A DNA stretch of 64,000 nucleotides, taken from Bin5 sp034422415 (GTDB lineage: Bacteria; Chloroflexota; Anaerolineae; Caldilineales; Caldilineaceae). The DNA lies in the NCBI GenBank assembly GCA_965202955.1, contig OZ241871.1, positions 372,001-436,000 on the forward strand, given 5' to 3'. Of this stretch, positions 35,022 through 43,661 are shown piece by piece. The notes under the pieces were generated by a model, which ran no database searches, had not been told where the DNA came from, and saw nothing but the letters and a program-made list of their open reading frames with translations. Position numbers and translations under genes: made by a program. Within the stretch, counting starts at the first letter, position 1. Each line of letters begins with the position of its first letter.

Positions 35022-36239
35022 ATGAAAGTTGTGGAACACAGCGTTGGCGCCATCTTGGGAGAAGAGGAAATCGAGGCCATCCGACGCGTGATCTCCTCTG
35101 GCCAGAGTCTGGCATGGGGTCCTGAGCGCGTCGCGTTTGAAGAGGACTTTCGCGCATACTCACAGGCCAGGCACGCCATCTCTGTGAGCTCGTGTACCGC
35201 GGCCCTTCACCTCTGCGCGCAGGTGCTGCGTCTCGGGCCAGGCGACGAGGTCGTTTGCACACCCCAGAGCTTTCAATCGACGACACTGGCCCTCATCGCG
35301 CGCGGCGTTCGCGTGCGTTTTGCTGACATTGACCCGGAAACGCTGAACATCGACCCGGATTCCATCGAGGCCGAAATCAGTCAACGCACAAAAGCGATAT
35401 ATCTCGTTCATTACGGCGGCAATCCAGCCGACATGGAGCCGATCAGGAGGATAGCTTCCGCACACAATATTCCCGCTGTCGAGGATTGTGCGCACGCAGT
35501 TGGCACGGAATACCGGGGGCAGAAGATCGGCGCAGGAGACCTGTGCTGCTTTTCATTCCACTCGCTCAAGAACATGACAACCCTGGGCGAGGGCGGCATG
35601 CTCACGACCAACAACGACGAGTGGGCGGCCGAGGCGGCGGCGCTGCGCACAATGGGTGTAATGGGCGAGACGGTCGACCGGGGCACAGACCGCATTGGCC
35701 CGTATGCCAAGCCAGACTCCCAGGTCTTCGACCATGCCGGCATCAGCTGGACCCAAGAGTATGCGCGCATCGATGAATTGGGCACGCATTACCGTATGAG
35801 CGCGGTGCAGGCTGCGGTCGGGCGCGTCCAGTTGCGCAGGCTGGACAGCTTCATCGCGGCGCGGGCGCGCGTGGCGCAACGCTATACGGAGGCCATCGCT
35901 GATATCCCCGGCCTGCGGCCGGTTAAGGTCGCCGCGGGTGACAAGAGCGCCTGGCATCTGTACACCTGCTTTGTTGAACCCAGTTCCGGTGTCGACCGGG
36001 ACCTCTTCGCCAAGCATCTCGAAAATGTGGGCGGGGTTCAGATCATCCTGCGCTTCTGGCCGCTTCACCTGAGCGCCGAGCACCGGGCCGAGGGTCACCG
36101 ATTTGGCGAATGCCCCACCTGCGAGAAGGTGTGGTTCGAGCAGCAGATCAATCTTCCCATTTGTGCCGCTATGGAGGATTGGGAGATCGACACGGTCATC
36201 GCAGCCCTGGCCGATGGAATGGAGAAGTGCCGGCGGTAG
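35022..36239 (+). CDS. DegT/DnrJ/EryC1/StrS-family PLP aminotransferase
   Basis: A 405-residue PLP-dependent aminotransferase. The PLP Lys is Lys183 in SFHSLKNMTTLGEGG and the cofactor-binding Asp is Asp155 in VEDCAHAVG. The family usually transaminates nucleotide-linked or free keto sugars. A good ribosome binding site (CAAGGAGGG) precedes ATG 35022. It heads a cluster that continues with a dehydrogenase, an epimerase, phosphonoacetaldehyde hydrolase and a phosphonate-associated dehydrogenase. It is not a PhnW-type (class V) enzyme, so its role with phosphonates is open. Confidence 0.92.
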   Translation: MKVVEHSVGAILGEEEIEAIRRVISSGQSLAWGPERVAFEEDFRAYSQARHAISVSSCTAALHLCAQVLRLGPGDEVVCTPQSFQSTTLALIARGVRVRFADIDPETLNIDPDSIEAEISQRTKAIYLVHYGGNPADMEPIRRIASAHNIPAVEDCAHAVGTEYRGQKIGAGDLCCFSFHSLKNMTTLGEGGMLTTNNDEWAAEAAALRTMGVMGETVDRGTDRIGPYAKPDSQVFDHAGISWTQEYARIDELGTHYRMSAVQAAVGRVQLRRLDSFIAARARVAQRYTEAIADIPGLRPVKVAAGDKSAWHLYTCFVEPSSGVDRDLFAKHLENVGGVQIILRFWPLHLSAEHRAEGHRFGECPTCEKVWFEQQINLPICAAMEDWEIDTVIAALADGMEKCRR

Positions 36240-36249
36240 GGGAAATCCC

Positions 36250-37251
36250 ATGTCGAACACACAGACCGGACAGACACGATACGCGGTATGTGTAGCCCCC
36301 AATTGCATCGAGTTCCGCGAACGGCCGCGGCCGTATCCCGGCCCGCGCGAGGTCCTGATCGAGACGCGCGCCGTCGGACTTTGCACCAGTGACCTGCTCG
36401 TTATTACCGGCAAGCACTCAGCGATCACACCGCCCACCGATTACATCGGTCACGAACCCGGCGGCGTTGTGGTCGGGGCGGGACCGGAGGTAACCTGCTT
36501 TCGCCCCGGAGATCGCGTCAGCAGCCTCGGCGGCGCGCCCGGCCCGGACATCCGCATGCAGTTCGCTGACCATTATCTCCAGCATGAGGATGCCGTGTTT
36601 CATATCCCTGAGGGCCTGTCCTTTGCCACGGGACTGTGCGAGCCGCTGGCCATGGTCGTGAAAGCGACCTTGTCTTCGGGTATTCGCCCGGCCGACCTGG
36701 TGGCGGTCGTAGGCGCCGGCTTCTTCGGGCAACTCCTGGCGCAGTCGATTCGCTTGCAGGGCGCATGGAAGGTGGCGATGTTCGATCTGCTGCCCCGCCG
36801 CCTGGAGATCGCCGAACAGCTGGGGGCCGATCAGGTCTGCAACATCCACCAGGGCGGCGTGCCCGAAGCGCTCGAAGAGTTGTCCCAGGGGCAGGGTTTC
36901 GACCTTGTGATCGAGTGCGCCGGCGCGCCCGGCTCACTTGAAACCGCGGCAGAGCTGGTGCGACCGGGCGGCACCATCTATAGTTTCGGCGTCCATGCCT
37001 GGCCCGAAACCCTTGACCTGTGGCCCTGGCACCACAAAGCGTTTCGCCTCCTGAATAACTGGCGGGACTCTACCGCCAGTGGGCGGGTACGGAATAGGCG
37101 GCTGGCACAAATCGGGTTGGATTGGGCGGCAAGGGGTTGGCTTAAACTGGACAATCTGATCACCACCCGGCCATTGACAGATCTGCAGCAGGCAATCGAC
37201 GAGGTGGTGGGTCATCCGGAACGTGTGATGAAGATAGTCCTGACTCGCTGA
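36250..37251 (+). CDS. Medium-chain (zinc-type) alcohol dehydrogenase without structural zinc lobe
   Basis: A 333-residue dehydrogenase starting at ATG 36250, 10 bp after the aminotransferase stop. Catalytic zinc ligands are present (Cys45 in GLCTSD, His68-Glu69 in GHEP, CEPLAM at 130-134), as is the NAD motif GAGFFG. The four-cysteine structural zinc loop expected near residues 95-110 is replaced by GGAPGPDIRMQFADHYLQHED. Similar loop losses are known in sorbitol-type dehydrogenases. Substrate is unknown; the setting suggests a polyol or amino-alcohol. Confidence 0.88.
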   Translation: MSNTQTGQTRYAVCVAPNCIEFRERPRPYPGPREVLIETRAVGLCTSDLLVITGKHSAITPPTDYIGHEPGGVVVGAGPEVTCFRPGDRVSSLGGAPGPDIRMQFADHYLQHEDAVFHIPEGLSFATGLCEPLAMVVKATLSSGIRPADLVAVVGAGFFGQLLAQSIRLQGAWKVAMFDLLPRRLEIAEQLGADQVCNIHQGGVPEALEELSQGQGFDLVIECAGAPGSLETAAELVRPGGTIYSFGVHAWPETLDLWPWHHKAFRLLNNWRDSTASGRVRNRRLAQIGLDWAARGWLKLDNLITTRPLTDLQQAIDEVVGHPERVMKIVLTR

Positions 37252-37265
37252 GCTGAGAAGACAGA

Positions 37266-38189
37266 ATGGACGTGCTGGTTACAGGCGGCAGCGGCATGAT
37301 CGGCGGATACGTAGTGCGCGAGCTGGTGGCCCGCCACCATCAGGTGACTGTTTTCAGCCGCAGCCCGCAGGCGCTGGAGGGCGTCAGCCTCTTTGCGGGG
37401 AATGTACTCAATTTGGCGCAACTGAAGGCAGCATGCCGCGGCAAGGATGCCATTGTGCATCTGGCAGCCATCCCCAATCTCCAGAAATTTCCGCCTGAGC
37501 AAGTGCTGCAGGTTAATGTAATGGGTACCATCCACGTCCTGGAGGCCGCCGTACAGGAGGGCGTGGGGCAGGTGATCGTGGCCTCATCCAACGCGGCAAC
37601 AGGGTATTGGCGCCGGCACGAACTCCTCCCCGACTACCTACCCCTGGATGAGGAACATCCCTGCCGGCCGCGCGATGCCTACGCCCTGAGCAAGTGCCTC
37701 AACGAACAGACCTGCCGCAGCTACTCCGCGGCGCACGGCGTGCGCACAATCTGTCTGCGGATCGCCGGCGGCAAGTACCTGGACCGGCCGGGGGCCAGTC
37801 TCGTCGTGCCCTCGGAGGACTGGGGCGCCGCCACCGTGGAGGAGTTGTGGGGCAGATTTCTCTCTGCACTCGATCGCCCAGCAGATGGAAAGTGGGCCTT
37901 TTGGGTCTACGTCGATGCCCGAGACGTGGCCGCGGCCGTCCGTCTGGCGTTGGAGAACCAGCGGATCGAGCATGGCGTCTACTTTCTCAGTGCTGCCGAC
38001 ACCTTCTCTCGGCTCGGGAGTTCGGCGCTGCTCGAACGCTTCTTCCCGGATGTGCCAATTCGAGAGACCGTCAGCGGTTGCGCCACACTCGTCTCGTTTG
38101 GCAAAGCCGCCCGAGAACTGGGCTATGCCCCCCGCTACTCCTGGCGGGATTGTGCGTACCTACTGAATACCGAAGAGCATGGAGGATAG
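37266..38189 (+). CDS. NAD-dependent epimerase/dehydratase (extended SDR)
   Basis: A 307-residue extended SDR. GGSGMIGG (residues 7-14) binds the cofactor and YALSK gives the catalytic Tyr and Lys. It begins 14 bp after the dehydrogenase gene, and its last bases contain the GGAGG used by the next gene. Substrate is uncertain; acts on a sugar nucleotide, uronate or similar. Confidence 0.9.
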   Translation: MDVLVTGGSGMIGGYVVRELVARHHQVTVFSRSPQALEGVSLFAGNVLNLAQLKAACRGKDAIVHLAAIPNLQKFPPEQVLQVNVMGTIHVLEAAVQEGVGQVIVASSNAATGYWRRHELLPDYLPLDEEHPCRPRDAYALSKCLNEQTCRSYSAAHGVRTICLRIAGGKYLDRPGASLVVPSEDWGAATVEELWGRFLSALDRPADGKWAFWVYVDARDVAAAVRLALENQRIEHGVYFLSAADTFSRLGSSALLERFFPDVPIRETVSGCATLVSFGKAARELGYAPRYSWRDCAYLLNTEEHGG

Positions 38190-38193
38190 GCGC

Positions 38194-39027
38194 ATGGACT
38201 TTGTCTTTCAAAGATCCTACCGCGGTCCGGTCAAGCTGGTCATTTTTGACTGGGCGGGGACGACACTGGATTACGGCTGCTATGCCCCGGCGGTCGTGTT
38301 CATTGAGGTTTTCAAACGGCGCGGGGTGGAGATCACGATGGAGCAGGCCCGGCAGCCGATGGGACTCAAAAAAGCGGACCACATCCGAGCGATTTCCCGG
38401 CAGGACCAGGTTGCTGACCTTTGGAGAGAGGCGCATGGCAGAGATTGCACCGAAACGGACGTGCAGGAGATGTTCGAAAAGGATTTCGTCCCCCTGCAGG
38501 TGGCCTGTATTGCCGACTATAGCCAGCTCATCCCTGGAACGGTCGAAGCAACCAATGAGCTGCGAAGTCGCCGATTGACGATAGGTTCCACCAGCGGCTA
38601 CTTCACCGCCGCCATGGAGATCAACCTGCGCGAAGCGAAAAAGCAGGGCTATACACCTGATGCGAATGCCTGCGCCAGCGATGTCCCCGCCGGCCGACCC
38701 GAACCCTGGATGGTCTTAAGCAACATGCAGCAGGCGCGTGTCTTTCCCCCGGCAGCAGTCGTAAAGGTTGACGACACAAAGCCGGGTGTCGCAGAAGGGT
38801 TGAACGCCGGAACGTGGACGATCGGACTCTCCAGGACCGGCAATGAAGTCGGCCTGAACGAGCGCGAGCTGGCGGCCCTGCCTGAGGAAGAGGTGCGGCT
38901 CAGAGTCGGCCGCGCGGCCGACGGCCTGGCCGCGGTGGGCGCGCATTACGTGGTAGAGTCAATCGCGGATGTGCCGGCCGTAATTGACGAAATCGAGCTG
39001 AGACTGAAGATGGGTGACAGACCATAG
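38194..39027 (+). CDS. phnX: Phosphonoacetaldehyde hydrolase
   Basis: A 277-residue HAD-superfamily enzyme that splits the C-P bond of phosphonoacetaldehyde to acetaldehyde and phosphate. Family hallmarks are all visible: nucleophile motif FDWAGTTLDYG (Asp19), the Schiff-base lysine in MGLKKADHI (Lys60), GSTSGY, DVPAGRPEPWM, KVDDTKPGV and NAGTWTIGL. ATG 38179 also exists, but GGAGG at 38181-38185 is placed for ATG 38194, and the shorter protein is near the usual 265-280 residues. No phnW is next to it. The next gene is a phosphonate-associated dehydrogenase, which supports a phosphonate role. Confidence 0.93.
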   Translation: MDFVFQRSYRGPVKLVIFDWAGTTLDYGCYAPAVVFIEVFKRRGVEITMEQARQPMGLKKADHIRAISRQDQVADLWREAHGRDCTETDVQEMFEKDFVPLQVACIADYSQLIPGTVEATNELRSRRLTIGSTSGYFTAAMEINLREAKKQGYTPDANACASDVPAGRPEPWMVLSNMQQARVFPPAAVVKVDDTKPGVAEGLNAGTWTIGLSRTGNEVGLNERELAALPEEEVRLRVGRAADGLAAVGAHYVVESIADVPAVIDEIELRLKMGDRP

Positions 39028-39035
39028 GCCAAAAC

Positions 39036-40139
39036 ATGAAAGAGATCTCTTGCCGAGCAGCCGTGTTCTCGGGGGCGGGAAAGCCGCTCCAGATCCAGCA
39101 GTTTGCCCTGCCTGAATCGATCGAGCCTGGCGCCGCCGTGTGTAAGATCAGACTGAGCACAATCTGCGGCTCCGATCTGCATACGATCAGCGGCAGGCGC
39201 AAAGAGCCGACTCCGATCATCCTCGGCCACGAGATGATAGGCGACATCGTTGCCCTGGGCGATGGACTGGAGGCCGACGGATTCGGCCAAAGCCTGAGGG
39301 TGGGGGATAGAGTGTCGTGGTCGATCATGGCATCGTGCGCAGACTGTTTCTATTGCCGCATGGACCTGCCGCAGAAATGCGAGCAACTGCGCAAATACGG
39401 TCACACAAGTTGCGACGAGAATCCAGGATTGACGGGCGGATATGCCGAATATATCTATCTCTTCCCCGGCACGGCTATATTCAGAGTACCCGAGGCGATT
39501 AGCGACGAGATTGCAACGCCGGCTAACTGCGCGCTGTCAACCGCCGTGAACGCAATTGAGACGATCGGGGTCGAGAGTGGAGAAACGGTACTCGTTCAAG
39601 GCGCGGGTTCTTTGGGCCTGAACCTTGTCGCAGCTGTGGCCGGGGCCGGCGCGCACAAGATCATTGTCACCGACATCAACCGCAAGAGATTGGAGTTGGC
39701 CTCCAGATTTGGGGCCGACCTTTGCATTAACAGCGCCGAAACAGGCGACGAAGAAACAGTGGCGCAGATTCGCAGCCAGACCGGCGGATATGGTGTTGAT
39801 GTCGCTTTTGAAGCGTGCGGCGCCAGTGTTGCCGTCGCGCAGGCGGCCGGGGCCCTGCGCATCGGTGGACGGTATCTGATCGCAGGACTGGTATCACCGG
39901 GCAGCGACCTGGGAATAGACGGCAATCTGGTGACACGGAAGTGTCTTACCATAAAGGGCATTCACAACTACCGCTCAGATCACCTGGGCCAGGCCTTGAG
40001 ATTCCTGGAACAGAGATGCTGCGAGCTCCCCTATCCGGAGTTGGTCGGCAGCGTATTCCCCCTGGCGGAGATCAACGACGCGGTTGGCGTTGCGTCGACC
40101 GGGAACCATATCCGTGTCGCTGTCAGACCGACGCCCTGA
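39036..40139 (+). CDS. Zinc alcohol dehydrogenase of the phosphonate-catabolism-associated (HpnZ-like) type
   Basis: A 367-residue zinc-dependent dehydrogenase, 8 bp after phnX. Catalytic zinc: Cys44 (STICGSDLHT) and His65-Glu66 (GHEM). Structural zinc: Cys101, Cys104, Cys107, Cys115. The phrases TICGSDLHTISGRRKEPTP, LRVGDRVSWS and LPQKCEQLRKYGH resemble the clade described as phosphonate catabolism associated alcohol dehydrogenase (TIGR03366), recalled from memory and not searched. Its biochemical role has not been settled in that clade, to my knowledge. The adjacency to phnX fits. Confidence 0.85.
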   Translation: MKEISCRAAVFSGAGKPLQIQQFALPESIEPGAAVCKIRLSTICGSDLHTISGRRKEPTPIILGHEMIGDIVALGDGLEADGFGQSLRVGDRVSWSIMASCADCFYCRMDLPQKCEQLRKYGHTSCDENPGLTGGYAEYIYLFPGTAIFRVPEAISDEIATPANCALSTAVNAIETIGVESGETVLVQGAGSLGLNLVAAVAGAGAHKIIVTDINRKRLELASRFGADLCINSAETGDEETVAQIRSQTGGYGVDVAFEACGASVAVAQAAGALRIGGRYLIAGLVSPGSDLGIDGNLVTRKCLTIKGIHNYRSDHLGQALRFLEQRCCELPYPELVGSVFPLAEINDAVGVASTGNHIRVAVRPTP

Positions 40140-40217
40140 TTCAGCAACGCCGGACTGCGTCCTCTGTTGCGAGGACCCGCCCTGGACTACACGCACTCGG
40201 TGAGGGCGGCACTGTAT

Positions 40218-40239
40218 CAGCGCTACCGTAACAGCGCTG
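40218..40239 (+). terminator. Small stem-loop between the dehydrogenase and flavoprotein genes
   Basis: A perfect 7-bp stem, CAGCGCT with AGCGCTG, closes an 8-nt loop about 80 bp after the dehydrogenase stop. No T-run follows; a weak pause or processing site is possible. Confidence 0.3.
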
Positions 40240-40343
40240 CTGTCTGTCGCACTGTCCGGATGCGGCAACGGGATGAGCTCAGCGGGGGTAAAGGCAAAGC
40301 GCGCTTTCAGGATGCAAATTGCTTCGATTGAGGAATTGAATCG

Positions 40344-42278
40344 GTGCCAGCGCAACATCCGAAGTTTCCCCGGTTGTTCCGCCCCATCGCTCTAAAGGGT
40401 GTAACGCTCCGCAACCGAATCGCGGTCAGCGCCCATTTCGCGGGGTGGTGGGTCACCGATGGACTGCCCAACGAGGCGTTTGCGGCCTACCTCGAAGAAC
40501 GGGCGAAAGGGGGGATTGGTCTCTTCGTCATCGGCGCCACAGCCCCGACCTATGAAGCCGGGCCGGATTGGATACAGAACAGTTCAGAGGCGATCATACC
40601 CCGCTACCGGATGCTGGTCGAGGCAGGGCACCGGCATGGCGCCAAGGTCTTCGCCCAACTCATTCATACGGGTGACCCCCTGCCGGCCGCGGCCGCCGCG
40701 CGCATCCGCCTTGGAATGCAGGCCGATGTTGTTCCGCGCGCACGTCAACGGCCCCGCTGCCCCGATCGAAGCGCGGCGGACCTTCGCGTTCTGGCCGGAA
40801 GCTTCGGTGAAGCGGCCGCCCGGGCCAGGGAGGGCGGCGTCGACGGACTGGAGCTGCATGCGCATGAGGGCAACATGCATGCCCAGTTTCTCAGCCCGAT
40901 CTGGAACCGGCGCCGCGACGAGTACGGAGGGCCGCTGGCCAACCGCATGCGCTTCGTCGTCGAAACGCTGCAGGCGATGCGCAGTGCAATCGGGGCGGAT
41001 GTGCCGCTTGGCATACGCCTGAAGGCCCATGACCTGGAAACAGGCGGGATGACGACGGAGGAGTATGTAGCGCTGATCGCCCGGCTAGAGTCGATGGGCC
41101 TGGTGGACTACATCAGCCTCACGGCCGGGGATGGCGGCCTGCACCACGGCCCCATGCCCCGTCCGAATGGGGAGTGGCTGCCGCTTGTGCTTCAGATCAG
41201 GCAGACCACCTCCCTGCCCATCATGCATGCCGGCCGCATCACCACCCCGCAGATGGCCGAAGAGGCCCTCACCGGCGGCATGCTGGATATCGTCTGTATG
41301 ACCAAGTCCCACATCGCCGATCCGCACTTCGCACGCAAGGTGCAAGAAGGGCGGCTCGGAGAGATTCGCTACTGCACGCGCTGCCTGCAAAGCTGCATCG
41401 GGGACACTGAAAATATGGGTTGTGTGTACAACCCGGTCACAGGCCGGGAACGGACCTGGGCGGCGCTGAAACCGGCGCAGCCGAGAAAGCGGGTCGTCAT
41501 TGTGGGGGCGGGCCCGGCCGGCATGGAGGCCGCACTGGTTGCCCATGCGCGCGGCCATGAAGCAGTCGTATTCGAGAAGAGCGGCCAGGTGGGCGGCCAG
41601 GTGCACCTCGCCGCCGCCAGCCCAATGCGCCGAATGTTTGTCCGAATCGCTGAGTTCTACCAACGCCAGGCACAGAAAGACGCTTTTGAGATTCACCTGT
41701 CCACCCCGGCTACGACGGCTTCGATCGCCTCAATGGAGCCGGACGCGGTTATTGTCGCCACGGGTTGCAGACCGCGCACCGCCCAGGTCCCCGGCGGCCG
41801 CGAGACATGGACAGTGCCCGAGGCCCTCAGCCGAAATCTGGACGGTATCGAGAAACTATTGGTCGTCGATCGCACCGGGACAATGCACGCCCTGATGCTG
41901 AGCGACTACCTGTCAGCTCTTGGTCGCGAAGTCGAATACATTACTCCCGCGGCGCGGGCGGCCAGCGCCATTGACGGAATGACGCGCGAGGAGATGATGG
42001 GGAGGCTGCAGGAGCGGGGCGTAGGGTTCAACGTAGAGGAGGAACTCGTGCAGTGGGATGATCGGGGCGCCCTGATCCGGCACAGCCGCTTTGTCGAAGA
42101 GCGCGCCCTTCCAGGAGTCGACGCTGTCGTCATCTCTGCGGGGGCCGAACCCGTCAACGGCCTGGCCCTTGAACTGCGAGGGGTTGTGCCTGAGGTCCAT
42201 ACCATCGGCGACGCCAACACACCGCGCACGGTCCAGGAAGCGACCCTGCAAGGTGGGCTTGCAGGTCGCATGCTCTGA
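40344..42278 (+). CDS. Old-yellow-enzyme-type flavoprotein with [4Fe-4S] and FAD/NAD domain (TMADH/DCR-like)
   Basis: A 644-residue multidomain oxidoreductase with a GTG start. Residues 1-335 form an FMN-binding OYE barrel (AEEALTGGMLDIVCMTK near its end). Cys344, Cys347, Cys351 and Cys360 (CTRCLQSC...C) bind a [4Fe-4S] cluster. A dinucleotide fold follows with VGAGPAGMEAAL near residue 390, and a second part ending in TIGDANTPR. Relatives include 2,4-dienoyl-CoA reductase and trimethylamine, dimethylamine and histamine dehydrogenases. The usual HGYLL substrate motif is HEGNM here, so an unusual substrate is likely. An amine dehydrogenation role would fit the aminotransferase neighbour. Confidence 0.88.
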   Translation: MPAQHPKFPRLFRPIALKGVTLRNRIAVSAHFAGWWVTDGLPNEAFAAYLEERAKGGIGLFVIGATAPTYEAGPDWIQNSSEAIIPRYRMLVEAGHRHGAKVFAQLIHTGDPLPAAAAARIRLGMQADVVPRARQRPRCPDRSAADLRVLAGSFGEAAARAREGGVDGLELHAHEGNMHAQFLSPIWNRRRDEYGGPLANRMRFVVETLQAMRSAIGADVPLGIRLKAHDLETGGMTTEEYVALIARLESMGLVDYISLTAGDGGLHHGPMPRPNGEWLPLVLQIRQTTSLPIMHAGRITTPQMAEEALTGGMLDIVCMTKSHIADPHFARKVQEGRLGEIRYCTRCLQSCIGDTENMGCVYNPVTGRERTWAALKPAQPRKRVVIVGAGPAGMEAALVAHARGHEAVVFEKSGQVGGQVHLAAASPMRRMFVRIAEFYQRQAQKDAFEIHLSTPATTASIASMEPDAVIVATGCRPRTAQVPGGRETWTVPEALSRNLDGIEKLLVVDRTGTMHALMLSDYLSALGREVEYITPAARAASAIDGMTREEMMGRLQERGVGFNVEEELVQWDDRGALIRHSRFVEERALPGVDAVVISAGAEPVNGLALELRGVVPEVHTIGDANTPRTVQEATLQGGLAGRML

Positions 42279-42585
42279 CCTGCCTATCGATACGCGCGGC
42301 CGTGACCTGCTTCGAGGCAACCGGACCGGCGCCATTGCCGGTCGCGGGGGACGGGAATCCCAGGCGGCTGTTCTCTGCGGGGCCGATGTTAGCCCCAAAT
42401 CGGGGATGTACCCTGATGTTCAGATCCTCATATCTCCCTGGTGAAGATTGTGTTACAATCCCTGCTGCCTATGGGGGAGTCGGATGGTGACTCAACTCTC
42501 TAATGCACACCCTTATGGACGCAAATGGTCTTCCTCTTCGTATCGCAGGTCAAACGTGCTGACTTCCAGAGGGGGTGCCTGAACT
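42279..42585 (+). other. Intergenic region with an extended -10 promoter candidate
   Basis: No gene is seen. TGTTACAAT at 42451-42459 is an extended -10 element (TGn followed by TACAAT) about 125 bp before the PhyH start; no good -35 box is visible, which is acceptable for extended -10 promoters. Confidence 0.35.
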
Positions 42586-43463
42586 ATGTTGGACCAGAAG
42601 GATATCGATTTCTACCACGAGAACGGGTATATACACCTGCCGGGCGTCCTCTCTACTGCTGAGGTCGAGCAACTACAGAGTGTCACAGACCGTCTGATCG
42701 AGTTCGCTTCCTCATGGCAGGTTCCCCAGCCGGACTATCAGTACCGTCGCAACCCCGATACCGGCAAGCACGTCTTGAACAGGATAAACTCGACCAGCAA
42801 ACGCGCGGTCGAGGTCCAGGCTCTGTATGGACACCCGCGGCTGCTGGAGGTCGCAGAAGGCCTTTTGGGTCGGGATTTCACCGTCGCTGACGATGCCCTG
42901 GTGATCAAGATGCCTGAGTACGGGGCGCCTGTGCCCTGGCACAGAGACCTGGCCACAGAGACTTGGCCACAGAGACGCTGCGCAGGGCAACCGACAGCCT
43001 GGCTGTTGTCGGCGTTGACCTGGATGCCTCTACTCTCGGAAACGGGTGCGTCCATGTGATCCCCGGGACCCACAAGTGGGACATGGTTGACATCCAGGAC
43101 CTGGTGGATGAACATGGCTTCGACCTGCCGGGAGCAGTCCCCGTCGAAACGGAGCCGGGCGATGTCCTCGTACACGCCGGCAACGCGCTTCACGCTTCAC
43201 GGACAGGCCGCGGCGGAAAGCTGCGACGCACGATCTATTTCGGCGCCTTTGCGATCGACCGCTACATCGATGAGTACCAGGCCAGTCACTCTCTCGTGAA
43301 GTTGCATATGCAGTATGTCTTTCGGGGGATACAGCTGCGTCAGAAACTGGCCTATACCCGGGACGAAAAACCGTTCGAGTGGCGAGGGTCCCCGGCATGG
43401 CGGGTGGAGATGGAAGAGACCGATCACGTCGAATGGGGCGTGCGTAGCGCACGTCCAAGCTGA
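42586..43463 (+). pseudogene. PhyH-like oxygenase gene disrupted by a 14-bp tandem repeat
   Basis: The first frame runs from ATG 42586 (MLDQKDIDFYHENGYIHLPG) through the iron motif WHRD, then falls out of frame. The second, shifted by two, continues ETLRRATDSLAVVGVDLD to the stop at 43463 and carries the distal His in HAGNALHASRTGRG. Between them lies a 14-bp tandem repeat at 42941-42976. Removing exactly one unit joins the frames into WHRDLATETLRRATDSL and a 287-residue protein. The gene is therefore off in this sequence but one repeat unit from being intact. Confidence 0.88.
42941..42976 (+). repeat. 14-bp tandem repeat, 2.6 units, in the PhyH iron-ligand codons
   Basis: ACAGAGACCTGGCC, ACAGAGACTTGGCC and a partial ACAGAGAC follow head to tail. 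The first unit overlaps the His and Asp codons of WHRD. Because 14 is not a multiple of three, gain or loss of one unit switches the reading frame. Confidence 0.92.
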
Positions 43464-43661
43464 AGCATGACCACCTTTGCGAAGGTGGTCCCTACGATCT
43501 CCCGTCACATGGCCAATTTTCCCCCCATACCCCACCGTCCGCCCTTGCATTCCTCATCTCATTGCCTCCCAATTGGTATTCCTTATTGCTCAACGGCGCT
43601 CGGTCCCAGGGCGTCGTCGTGACCGGCATATAAGGCCAGATTGCAAACCGGAGTGACCAAA

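Noticed and set aside
40680..40800. Possible double frameshift in the OYE barrel of the 40344 gene
   Set aside because: The segment (AAAAARIRLGMQADVVPRAR) looks odd, but no alternative frame restores family-like sequence, and the barrel resumes in frame (SFGEAAARAREGGVDG).
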